A stretch of DNA of 6,939 nucleotides, taken from positions 1-6,939 of the forward strand of contig CANHPI010000147.1 of assembly GCA_947462425.1 (NCBI GenBank). The letters run 5' to 3'. Made by a program: the position numbers and the translations under genes. The notes beneath the pieces were generated by a model, which worked only from the letters and a program-made list of their open reading frames with translations, searched no databases and was not told the origin of the DNA. This document shows positions 1-6,366 of the stretch, one piece after another. Positions within the stretch are counted from its first letter, which is position 1. Each line of letters opens with the position of its first letter. The DNA comes from Bacteroidota bacterium. GTDB taxonomy: Bacteria > Bacteroidota > Bacteroidia > B-17B0 > B-17BO.

Positions 1-90
1 CTTTTCTGTAACTACTATAAATCCTGCTTTTTCCAATAAGCTTTTTCCTACTGCATCAATGCCATCGTTGGCTAAAATTAATTTACTCAT
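1..90 (-). CDS. D-2-hydroxyacid dehydrogenase, 3-phosphoglycerate dehydrogenase-like (N-terminal fragment)
   Basis: Only the first 30 codons are in the window; the gene runs off the left edge. It begins with ATG at 90-88 and reads MSKLILANDGID, followed by a GKSLLEKAGF segment and a VV strand. This beta-alpha-beta opening, with LANDGI, a Gly, LLEKAGF and a following strand, is how I remember the start of flavobacterial D-isomer-specific 2-hydroxyacid dehydrogenases annotated as phosphoglycerate dehydrogenase, the first enzyme of serine synthesis from 3-phosphoglycerate. The NAD-binding and catalytic parts lie outside the window, so the substrate cannot be judged and another 2-hydroxyacid dehydrogenase is possible. 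The start lies 12 bp after the stop of the beta-barrel gene, so the two may share a transcript although their functions look unrelated. Confidence 0.68.
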   Translation of the reverse strand, partial: MSKLILANDGIDAVGKSLLEKAGFIVVTEK

Positions 91-102
91 TATTATTGTT
101 AT

Positions 103-786
103 TTAAAATTTAACCGTCACTCCGCCTTGAATTGAAGGCCCACCTATACCGGCTTCTACATTTAGTCCAAAATTTTTAGTAAAAAAGTATCTAGTACCAA
201 TACCAAATCTAAATGCTATAGGAAATAGATTTGAAAAAGTTGAATTAAAATCATTTATAGATTTCTGATCATCTATATTGTTTGATTTTAGTAATGATGT
301 TTTGTAGCCAAATCCAATTGTGCCGTAAGGGTCAAATTTATCAGTTGTTGCAAAGTGAAAGTTTATTCTTGCTAAAGCTCTCTGTTTGTATAAAGTAGCT
401 TTATAGAAAAATGTTTTATTTACATATTGATTATTTTGAAGCACATTTTTATTTTCAAAATATTTGATGTCAACGGATGCATAAGTATATTCTAGGCCAA
501 TTCCAATTTTATCATTAAGCATATATTCAAATTTAGCACCAATGTGATTCCAATTTCTAACTGATTGAACTGAGCTATTGTTGCCATTATTGTTATTTGT
601 TATGAATACACTTTTTACATAAGTTCCCATTACATATGGATAACCATAATACGCATCTACAATAAATTTACCTTTTTCGATACAGTTGGCTGAGCTGTTT
701 TTTTTACTTTCTTGGCTATATGTAAGGTTTGTAAATAAAATAAATACAAATGGTAGAGATACAAATAGTGTTTTAGTTTTTTTCAT
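103..786 (-). CDS. Small outer-membrane beta-barrel protein (porin-family fold, hypothetical)
   Basis: This is a 227-residue secreted protein, probably an outer-membrane beta-barrel of about eight strands; its function is unknown. Residues 1-24 form a signal peptide, with a KKTK n-region, a hydrophobic core and likely cleavage at TYS|Q. The mature part alternates polar and hydrophobic residues in strand-like stretches with glycine and aromatics, for example FIVDAYYGYPYV (41-52), IGIGLEYTYASVDI (94-107), YGTIGFGYKT (154-163) and FRFGIGTRYFF (192-202). It ends GGVTVKF, and a C-terminal phenylalanine is typical of barrels handled by the BAM machinery. An Asn-rich segment at 63-70 looks like a surface loop. 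One cysteine, C35, lies near the mature N-terminus. The ATG start follows a 105-bp gap after the MoxR gene. The family (OmpW/OmpA-like barrel) is inferred from pattern, not from a specific motif. It is a plausible client of the chaperones encoded upstream. Confidence 0.78.
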   Translation of the reverse strand: MKKTKTLFVSLPFVFILFTNLTYSQESKKNSSANCIEKGKFIVDAYYGYPYVMGTYVKSVFITNNNNGNNSSVQSVRNWNHIGAKFEYMLNDKIGIGLEYTYASVDIKYFENKNVLQNNQYVNKTFFYKATLYKQRALARINFHFATTDKFDPYGTIGFGYKTSLLKSNNIDDQKSINDFNSTFSNLFPIAFRFGIGTRYFFTKNFGLNVEAGIGGPSIQGGVTVKF

Positions 787-800
787 ATGATTGAATTATT

Positions 801-817
801 GGTATTTAGAGGTATTT
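801..817. repeat. Short tandem direct repeat upstream of the beta-barrel gene
   Basis: The heptamer GGTATTT occurs at 801-807 and 811-817, exactly 10 bp apart, so both copies face the same side of the helix. They lie 15 to 31 bp upstream of the beta-barrel start codon, inside the 105-bp gap after MoxR (787-891). Such spacing could suit a dimeric regulator, but two seven-base copies in AT-rich DNA can arise by chance. No TAnnTTTG box or strong terminator hairpin is visible in this gap. Confidence 0.3.
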
Positions 818-891
818 GGTTTAGCTAGTTTATCTTCTCTTAATAGTTATCGAGATGTGTTTGTGTTTTGTCTAATTTGACTTAATTAATT

Positions 892-1857
892 TTATTTAAG
901 TTGTTCAATAATAGCTTCAATACTCATACCATCAGCTTCTGCTTTGTAATTTCTAATGATGCGATGCCTTAATATTGCATTAGCAACAGCTTTAACATCT
1001 TCAATATCGGGGCTATATTTCCCATTTAAAGCGGCATGGCATTTAGCTCCTAATACTAAAAATTGTGATGCGCGCGGACCAGCTCCCCATGCTAAATATT
1101 TTTTCGTAATGTCGGAACTAAATTCAGAATTTAAACGGGTTTTGTTTACCAATTTAACTGCGTATTCTAACACGTTATCGGCAACAGGTATTTTACGAAT
1201 TACGTTTTGAAAATAGATTATTTCTTCTGCGGAAATTATTTTATTTAGTTCTACTTTTATATCAGAGGTCGTTAATTTCACAACTTGTAATTCTTCCTGA
1301 AAGCTTGGATAATCTAACCATACGTTAAACATAAAACGGTCTAATTGAGCTTCGGGTAGGGGATAAGTTCCTTCTTGTTCAATAGGATTTTGAGTAGCTA
1401 AAACAAAAAACGGATTTCCTAATTCGTATTTTTTACCTGCAGTAGTTACACAACGTTCCTGCATGGCTTCAAGCAATGCCGCTTGTGTTTTTGGTGGAGT
1501 TCTATTAATCTCATCGGCCAAAACAATATTCGCAAACAATGGCCCTTTAATAAATTTAAAGTTACGTTGTTCATCTAAAATTTCAGAACCCACAATGTCA
1601 CTAGGCATTAAATCGGGGGTAAATTGAATTCGATTAAAAGATAATCCTAATACATCAGCAATAGTATTTACTAATAAGGTTTTTGCTAATCCAGGAACAC
1701 CAACTAATAAACAATGTCCTTTACAAAAAATAGAAATTAATACATTTTTAACAGTATCGTTTTGTCCAACAATAACTTTACCTATTTCCGCATTTAGTTC
1801 TTTGTATTTTACAACAAAAGCATCTATGGCTTCAACATCGTTTTTATAATTTATCAT
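892..1857 (-). CDS. MoxR-family AAA+ ATPase
   Basis: A 321-residue cytoplasmic ATPase of the MoxR family, AAA+ proteins thought to act as chaperone-like remodelling factors, often with von Willebrand A proteins. The motifs are complete: Walker A GVPGLAKT (53-60) with K59, Walker B IVLADE (111-116) with D115 and E116, sensor 1 TQNP with N157, an arginine-finger segment LDRF (172-175), and sensor 2 GAGPRAS (258-264) with R262. The stretch EINRTPPKTQAALLEAMQE after Walker B is highly characteristic of the family. Length is normal and the protein looks intact and active. There is no signal peptide or membrane segment. The ATG at 1857 lies 12 bp after the SurA-like stop, so it should be cotranscribed with the chaperone genes. 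Unlike many MoxR genes it is not followed by DUF58 or VWA genes here. Family assignment is firm; the substrate is unknown. Confidence 0.96.
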   Translation of the reverse strand: MINYKNDVEAIDAFVVKYKELNAEIGKVIVGQNDTVKNVLISIFCKGHCLLVGVPGLAKTLLVNTIADVLGLSFNRIQFTPDLMPSDIVGSEILDEQRNFKFIKGPLFANIVLADEINRTPPKTQAALLEAMQERCVTTAGKKYELGNPFFVLATQNPIEQEGTYPLPEAQLDRFMFNVWLDYPSFQEELQVVKLTTSDIKVELNKIISAEEIIYFQNVIRKIPVADNVLEYAVKLVNKTRLNSEFSSDITKKYLAWGAGPRASQFLVLGAKCHAALNGKYSPDIEDVKAVANAILRHRIIRNYKAEADGMSIEAIIEQLK

Positions 1858-1869
1858 CTAATTAACTTA

Positions 1870-3216
1870 TTAAGGATTTATAGTCCAATTATATTCTAAT
1901 TTACAAGTATTAAATTCATCATCAATTTTAATATAAGTTGATTTTGATTTTTTTTCGATCCAATGTTTAATGGCTGTTTTTTGTTTTTCGAAAGTAGCCA
2001 TATTTAATAATTTAATATAATCATCTTTTATGTTTGCTTTATGAGGTTCTGTTCTTGATTTTAAATAAACAATACGCCAAGCTTGTTTTGCATCTGATCC
2101 AACATATTGTATAACCGGACTAACATCGCCAACTTTCATTTGATTTTCTAACATAAATACTAAATTTTGATCTACCTCGCCAATTTCATCTAATTCCCAT
2201 TTAGTACTATTAGAATTAGGATTTATAATTAAACCACCATTTTGCTTAGTATCTTTATCACTACTAAATTTTAAGGCAGCTTCTGAAAAAGTCATAGTTC
2301 CATCTGTAATTATTTGCCTGATACTATCTAATTCTTCCTTAGCTTTTAAAACTTCTAATTGAGATATCTTTGGCGACATTAATACATGTCTCACTTGTAC
2401 CATTTCTCCTTTACGAGCAACTAACTGCATAAAATGATAACCATAAGAGGTTTCAAATATTTCAGAAACTTCTCCTGGTTTTAAACGAAATGCTACGGCT
2501 TCGTATTCAGGAACCATTTGTCCTCTACCAAATTCATAGTAACCACCATTTTTTGCAGAACCAGGATCTTCGCTATACAATGCTGCAATTACGCTGATAC
2601 TTTCTCCATTTGTAACTCTATTTCTAAAAACATCCAATTGTGCTCTAACGGCTGCTTTGGCTTCGTCTGTAATTGGTGGTTTTCTTACAATGTGTCCTAA
2701 TTCTAATTCAGAATTTATAAGTGGTAAACTATCTAAAGGAAGCGAACTGAAAAATGTTCTAACTTCGTTAGGTGTTAATTTTGTATCACCTGTTATTTTT
2801 TGTTGCATTTTTTGAGCAAGTAATTGATTTTTTACATCATCTTTTAACTCATCTTTAAAAACACTAATACGTTTGCCGTAGTAAGCTTCAAATTTTTCTT
2901 CGCTACCTAACATTCCTACATAGTATTGAATTCTTCTGTTTAGCTCGTTTTCTACTTCAGTATCGGCTACAACTATACTATCTCTGTCTGCTTGAGCTAA
3001 AAGTAATTTTTGGAATAGTAAATCTTCAAATATTTTACATTTTGCATTTGCCCCAGCTTCTATTTTTTCTTTTTGTTGTAAAAGAGTAGTTTCAACTTCA
3101 GAAAATAATAACGGGTTTTTTCCAACAATAGCAACTACTTTATCTAATAGTTGTGGTTGAGCATTTGAGATAATTGTAAAAAATAAAAAAAAGGAAGCAA
3201 TTAATTTTAAGTTCAT
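1870..3216 (-). CDS. surA: SurA-like periplasmic chaperone / peptidyl-prolyl cis-trans isomerase
   Basis: A 448-residue exported protein with SurA architecture, expected to bind unfolded outer-membrane proteins in the periplasm and isomerise prolyl bonds. Residues 1-19 are a signal peptide (FFLFFTIISNA, cleavage before QPQ). A SurA-type N-terminal chaperone region follows, starting LLDKVVAIVGKNPLLFSEVE (23-42). Parvulin domain 1 (about 169-269) keeps the signature residues: GHIV with H175, YSEDP (214-218), NGG (223-225), MVPEYEAVAF (234-243) and SYGYH (257-261). Parvulin domain 2 (about 273-387) starts well with VRHVLM (275-280), FSSD (317-320) and NGG (326-328), but the expected GYH near its end is replaced by AWRIVYL (379-385), so it may be inactive. 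The C-terminal segment probably packs with the N-terminal one, as in E. coli SurA. Cysteines occur at C60 and C438. The gene sits 9 bp after the lipoprotein gene and 12 bp before MoxR. Confidence 0.92.
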   Translation of the reverse strand: MNLKLIASFFLFFTIISNAQPQLLDKVVAIVGKNPLLFSEVETTLLQQKEKIEAGANAKCKIFEDLLFQKLLLAQADRDSIVVADTEVENELNRRIQYYVGMLGSEEKFEAYYGKRISVFKDELKDDVKNQLLAQKMQQKITGDTKLTPNEVRTFFSSLPLDSLPLINSELELGHIVRKPPITDEAKAAVRAQLDVFRNRVTNGESISVIAALYSEDPGSAKNGGYYEFGRGQMVPEYEAVAFRLKPGEVSEIFETSYGYHFMQLVARKGEMVQVRHVLMSPKISQLEVLKAKEELDSIRQIITDGTMTFSEAALKFSSDKDTKQNGGLIINPNSNSTKWELDEIGEVDQNLVFMLENQMKVGDVSPVIQYVGSDAKQAWRIVYLKSRTEPHKANIKDDYIKLLNMATFEKQKTAIKHWIEKKSKSTYIKIDDEFNTCKLEYNWTINP

Positions 3217-3225
3217 TTTACTAAG

Positions 3226-4098
3226 TTAATTATAAATTTTTAATTCTTTATTTGTTTTGGCTTTATCAAAAAAATCTTTCTTAATACTTGTAATAAGTTG
3301 CTGCTTGCGTTGATTAATCAACATGTTTTTAATATTGTTTTTTTCGAAATTTAAAGGCGACAATGTGTTTTTAGACTTTACTTCAATAATTTTTAAAAAG
3401 TAAAAACTTGTAGCATCCGTAAACTCAAATATTTTCCCATTCTGAACGGTGTAGTCAGGAACTTCTTTTAATTGAGGGATTTCTTTTTTTAAATCATCAA
3501 ACATTAACCAGGTATTATCATTCATATAATAATTATTAGCATATTGAATACACATACTGTTTAATTGTTCGGCATCTTTTTGGGATGTTGAGTAACACAG
3601 TTTTTTTAATTTTTCGATGTTAGGAATATTAACAGGAGTTTTAACGTACAATACTTTTACGATATTATTTTTTAACAAAAAGTTTTGCGTATTGGCTTTG
3701 TAATAATCTTCAATTTGGGATATTGAAACATTAGTATCTAGTTTATCATTAATAAGTTTTGTTTGGAATTTATACGATAATAGGTTTTTTTTATATTCCT
3801 CAATTTCCTTATTGATATTTAATTCTTCTTCGGTTAAATAATTAAGGGCTTGTTGGTAAAACACTTCATTATTAGCCCAATTGTTAATGTAATTTTGAAT
3901 AAAAATTAAACTATCAGATTTTGATAATCCATTTTGTGAAATTTTTTCTATATCGCTTGTATATAAAATGCTTGTATTAATTTTTGCAATCACATTTCCT
4001 TGTTCTTCATTATTATCAGAAGATTTTGTACACGCTATTGTTACTAGCAAAAAATGCCCAAACAAAATTGTTTTTTTTATATTTTTATATATTGACAA
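3226..4098 (-). CDS. Parvulin/SurA-like lipoprotein with degenerate isomerase site (TTG start)
   Basis: A 290-residue putative lipoprotein. The basic n-region KNIKK, a hydrophobic stretch and VTIAC with C23 form a signal peptidase II site, followed by a polar TKSSDNNEEQ linker. Residues 35-140 resemble the helical chaperone region of SurA/PpiC proteins: VIAKINTSILYTSDIEK, then helices such as FIQNYINNWANNEVFYQQA. Residues about 145-240 match a parvulin domain in position only: NIVKVLYVKT stands where AxHILV is expected, and there is no SEDP, NGG or GYH motif; SFYFLKIIEV (231-240) is the likely last strand. It therefore looks like a chaperone or scaffold rather than an isomerase. C168 and C183 could form a disulfide. 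The start is inferred: no ATG occurs in frame before the lipobox, an in-frame TAA lies upstream within the terminator hairpin, and TTG at 4098-4096 gives a proper signal peptide. Its position between two isomerase genes supports the assignment. The exact family is uncertain. Confidence 0.82.
   Translation of the reverse strand: MSIYKNIKKTILFGHFLLVTIACTKSSDNNEEQGNVIAKINTSILYTSDIEKISQNGLSKSDSLIFIQNYINNWANNEVFYQQALNYLTEEELNINKEIEEYKKNLLSYKFQTKLINDKLDTNVSISQIEDYYKANTQNFLLKNNIVKVLYVKTPVNIPNIEKLKKLCYSTSQKDAEQLNSMCIQYANNYYMNDNTWLMFDDLKKEIPQLKEVPDYTVQNGKIFEFTDATSFYFLKIIEVKSKNTLSPLNFEKNNIKNMLINQRKQQLITSIKKDFFDKAKTNKELKIYN
4096..4098 (-). other. Probable TTG start codon of the lipoprotein gene
   Basis: The codon at 4098-4096 reads TTG on the minus strand. 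Translation from it gives a basic n-region and intact lipobox, whereas the first in-frame ATG lies far inside the protein (M182). The only other upstream in-frame near-start codons before the TAA are of CTG or ATA type and fall near or inside the hairpin. No clear purine-rich Shine-Dalgarno is visible, which is usual in Bacteroidota; the leader between hairpin and start is A/T-rich. Confidence 0.7.
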
Positions 4099-4113
4099 AG
4101 AGTGATTTATAAA

Positions 4114-4152
4114 ACAAAAAGGCTGTATCAGATCCTGTTACAGCCTTTTTGT
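4114..4152 (-). terminator. Intrinsic terminator / attenuator hairpin after the large parvulin gene
   Basis: Bases 4114-4127 and 4139-4152 are perfect inverted repeats of 14 bp, with a GC-rich GGCTGTA core flanked by A and T tracts. The 11-base loop region can extend the stem by CAG/CTG (4129-4131 with 4135-4137) after one T-T mismatch. Read on the minus strand, the hairpin begins 14 bases after the TAA of the 701-residue isomerase and continues into TTTTTGTTTTAT, a good intrinsic terminator tail. Because the A and T tracts are symmetric it could also stop transcription from the plus strand. It ends only 15 bases before the next start codon, so it probably reduces, and may regulate, transcription of the downstream genes. 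Confidence 0.88.
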
Positions 4153-4166
4153 GTATTTATTTATTT

Positions 4167-6272
4167 TTATTTTACTGTATTTAAAACTTCTTCGTTTACT
4201 TTTACAGTGTATTTATTTTTAAGATAAGCTAACCATTCTTTTTCTAAATAGTTTTGGTAGTCGGCTGTAATCATTCCTTTTGCTTCAGCAATAGTTTTTG
4301 GAGTTTTTTCCATTAATTTATTTACAACTAAAACTATAGTTTTAGTGTCTTTTACATCTTTAATGTCAGTAGCAGCAAGTCCTTGTTTCCAGTTAGTGTC
4401 AACATTTTTATTTTCACCTTTTAAATAGGTAATTGATTCAGCAGTAACGTTTAATTGAGATGTTTTATTAACGGTTTCAACTATTTCTTTTTCTGTTTTG
4501 TTTTTCTTTAATAAACCACGAACTTCTTTTGCAACTTTATCATTTGCACAATTATACATAGTTACATCAGCACGTTCATCCCACAAAAAGTTGTTTTTGT
4601 TTTTAGAATAATATTCTTTTAACCCAGCAGTATCTTTTACAGCTTTACTCCAAACTTTTTGGTCTGTTAAGTCAAATAATAAAATACCATCTCTGTATTC
4701 TTTTAATAAGTTACGGAAATCAGGATATTTTGTTTCAAGATTTGCATCTTCAAAATTAATAACTGTTTCATCTACAAACTCTTTATAAGATTGTTGTATG
4801 AACATATTATAATCTGTTTTTGGTCTTGATGTTTGGTGAGACTCAATATATTTAGCAAAGTCGTTTTGAGTAAAATTAGTTGTTCCTAAATTAAATAATA
4901 ACTTGTTACCTAGTTTCTCAGCTTTTTTAGCTTCCCATTTTCCTTGAAATACAGTTGTATCAATTACCTTTAAAAATTCTTTTAACGCTGGGGCATTTTC
5001 TTTATAGTTGTTTTCTTTTTTGATGGTTGCAATTAAAGAGGTTCTTCCTGCTTGAGTGCGGCTATCTTTTCCAATACGTTGTTTTAAATCACCTTTCATA
5101 TCAGCAAAAGAAGCTAAGCCTTTTTTATCAATACGTTTTACTATATGCCAACCGTAAGTTGTCATAAATGGTTCGCTATAATCGCCATTATTATTTAAAG
5201 CAAATGCTGCTTTTTCAAATTCAATTGGCATACGGCTGCTTCCAAACCATTGTAATTGCCCACCTTTTTCTGCACTTGGTTTATCATCAGAAAATTGACG
5301 TGCTAAATCTTCAAACTTTTCTCCAGCTTTTAATTTAGTATAAATTTCGTCTATTTTAGTTTTTAAGTTTGCCTTCTCTTTTTCTTGCATGTCTTTAGCA
5401 AATTTAACCATGATGTGAGCAGTTAAAATTTCACCTTGACTAGGACGTTTATCAGAAACTTTTAAAATATGGTATCCAAAACGAGTTCTCACAGGCATGG
5501 TCATATCACCTACATTAGTTTTAAAAGCTGCATTTTCAAAAGGATATACCATTTGTAAAGATGTAAAATACCCTAAGTCTCCCCCGTTATCAACAGCAGA
5601 AGGATCTTCGGATGTTTTTTTTGCAGCGGCAGTAAATTTATCAGTACTTGAAGTTAAGATAGCCGTAATGCCTTTTACGGAATTTAATTTCGTGTTATAA
5701 TTTATTGTATCTTGTTTAGTGGATGTTTTAGTTAATGCAGAAGAACTCTTTTTTAATAAATTTTCGTATTCGCTAATTTTAGCTGCAGTAGGCGTTTTTC
5801 CGATGATAGCATCGCGAATAATCATTAATCTTGTATAAGCTTCAATGGTATCTTTTGGTAATGCATCTTCAGTAACACGCACTAAAATGTGAGCCGCTTT
5901 TACTTCTGTTTTCATGCGGTCGTATGCCTCTTGTAATAAGGCATCATTCACGTTTTTATCAGTTAAGTAAGGGGCCGCTAATTGTTTGCGGTAACCTGCT
6001 AATTCTGTTTTAAATGAACTATTGGTATCTAATCCATTAGCTTCAGCTTCAAAAACTTTCATTTTAAATGTAGAAAATAAATCTACATATTCCTTCACTG
6101 ATTTTTGTTCTTTACTAACTTCTTTACCACTGTTTTTTTTGTAAACATTTTCAAATTCACTCTTATAAACAGATTTTCCGTTTATGGTCATTATTACAGG
6201 TTCACTTATTTGTGCAACAGTTGTTAAGCTAATAGCAGATACAGTTAAAAATACTAAAGTGCGTTTCTTCAT
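4167..6272 (-). CDS. Exported peptidyl-prolyl cis-trans isomerase with two parvulin domains (PpiC/SurA type)
   Basis: A 701-residue secreted folding factor. Residues 1-20 form a signal peptide (MKKRTLVFLTVSAISLTTVA, before QISEP). An N-terminal SurA-like region follows (PVIMTINGKSVYKSEFENVY, 25-44). Parvulin domain 1 covers about 124-276, with AAHILV (H128), SEDPSA (221-226), NGGDLGYF (229-236), MVYPFENAAF (241-250) and FGYHILKV (265-272). Domain 2 covers about 281-385, with TAHIMV (H286), FSDDKPSAEKGGQLQWFG (327-344), MPIEFEKAAF (348-357) and YGWHIVKR (373-380). The first domain has about 50 extra residues between its two histidine motifs. The remaining 315 residues are lysine-rich, largely helical by composition, and match no motif I know; part may be a decayed third isomerase unit. 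No C-terminal anchor is visible, so it is probably periplasmic. It differs from E. coli PpiD, which has a membrane anchor and a single parvulin domain. A promoter box lies just upstream and a terminator just downstream. Confidence 0.93.
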   Translation of the reverse strand: MKKRTLVFLTVSAISLTTVAQISEPVIMTINGKSVYKSEFENVYKKNSGKEVSKEQKSVKEYVDLFSTFKMKVFEAEANGLDTNSSFKTELAGYRKQLAAPYLTDKNVNDALLQEAYDRMKTEVKAAHILVRVTEDALPKDTIEAYTRLMIIRDAIIGKTPTAAKISEYENLLKKSSSALTKTSTKQDTINYNTKLNSVKGITAILTSSTDKFTAAAKKTSEDPSAVDNGGDLGYFTSLQMVYPFENAAFKTNVGDMTMPVRTRFGYHILKVSDKRPSQGEILTAHIMVKFAKDMQEKEKANLKTKIDEIYTKLKAGEKFEDLARQFSDDKPSAEKGGQLQWFGSSRMPIEFEKAAFALNNNGDYSEPFMTTYGWHIVKRIDKKGLASFADMKGDLKQRIGKDSRTQAGRTSLIATIKKENNYKENAPALKEFLKVIDTTVFQGKWEAKKAEKLGNKLLFNLGTTNFTQNDFAKYIESHQTSRPKTDYNMFIQQSYKEFVDETVINFEDANLETKYPDFRNLLKEYRDGILLFDLTDQKVWSKAVKDTAGLKEYYSKNKNNFLWDERADVTMYNCANDKVAKEVRGLLKKNKTEKEIVETVNKTSQLNVTAESITYLKGENKNVDTNWKQGLAATDIKDVKDTKTIVLVVNKLMEKTPKTIAEAKGMITADYQNYLEKEWLAYLKNKYTVKVNEEVLNTVK

Positions 6273-6294
6273 AATTTGTTTTTTTTAAGGCTAG

Positions 6295-6302
6295 CAAATT
6301 TA
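6295..6302 (-). promoter_or_regulatory. Bacteroidota-type -7 promoter box for the large parvulin gene
   Basis: On the minus strand these bases read TAAATTTG, an exact match to the TAnnTTTG -7 consensus of the Bacteroidota housekeeping sigma factor. The box ends 22 bases before the ATG of the 701-residue isomerase, which predicts a short leader of roughly 15 bases. No clear TTG appears at the expected -33 position; only TTCG sequences (6318-6321, 6326-6329) lie in the vicinity. The -33 half is often weakly conserved, so the call rests on the -7 box and its location. Confidence 0.5.
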
Positions 6303-6366
6303 TAATAAATATTGATACGAATTTACGAATGTGTGTTTGCTAAATTTAGTAGTTAATAAAAATGGT

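Noticed and set aside
832..856. Possible hairpin with TCTC/GAGA arms in the gap after MoxR
   Set aside because: The stem is only four to five pairs with a long loop and no T tract, too weak to call a terminator.
956..1210. Plus-strand open frame of 84 codons inside the MoxR gene
   Set aside because: It is antisense to a strongly conserved AAA+ coding region, and its product has no recognisable domain.
2518..2700. Plus-strand open frame of 60 codons inside the SurA-like gene
   Set aside because: It is antisense to the first parvulin domain. The product is cysteine-rich without a family pattern, and there is no promoter box.
5497..5700. Plus-strand open frame of 67 codons inside the large isomerase gene
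   Set aside because: It lies opposite conserved parvulin motifs and has no supporting signal.
6340..6349. Perfect 10-bp palindrome CTAAATTTAG between the TlpA-like and isomerase genes
   Set aside because: It is short and almost entirely A/T, so it is weak both as a terminator and as an operator. It can easily arise by chance in this base composition.
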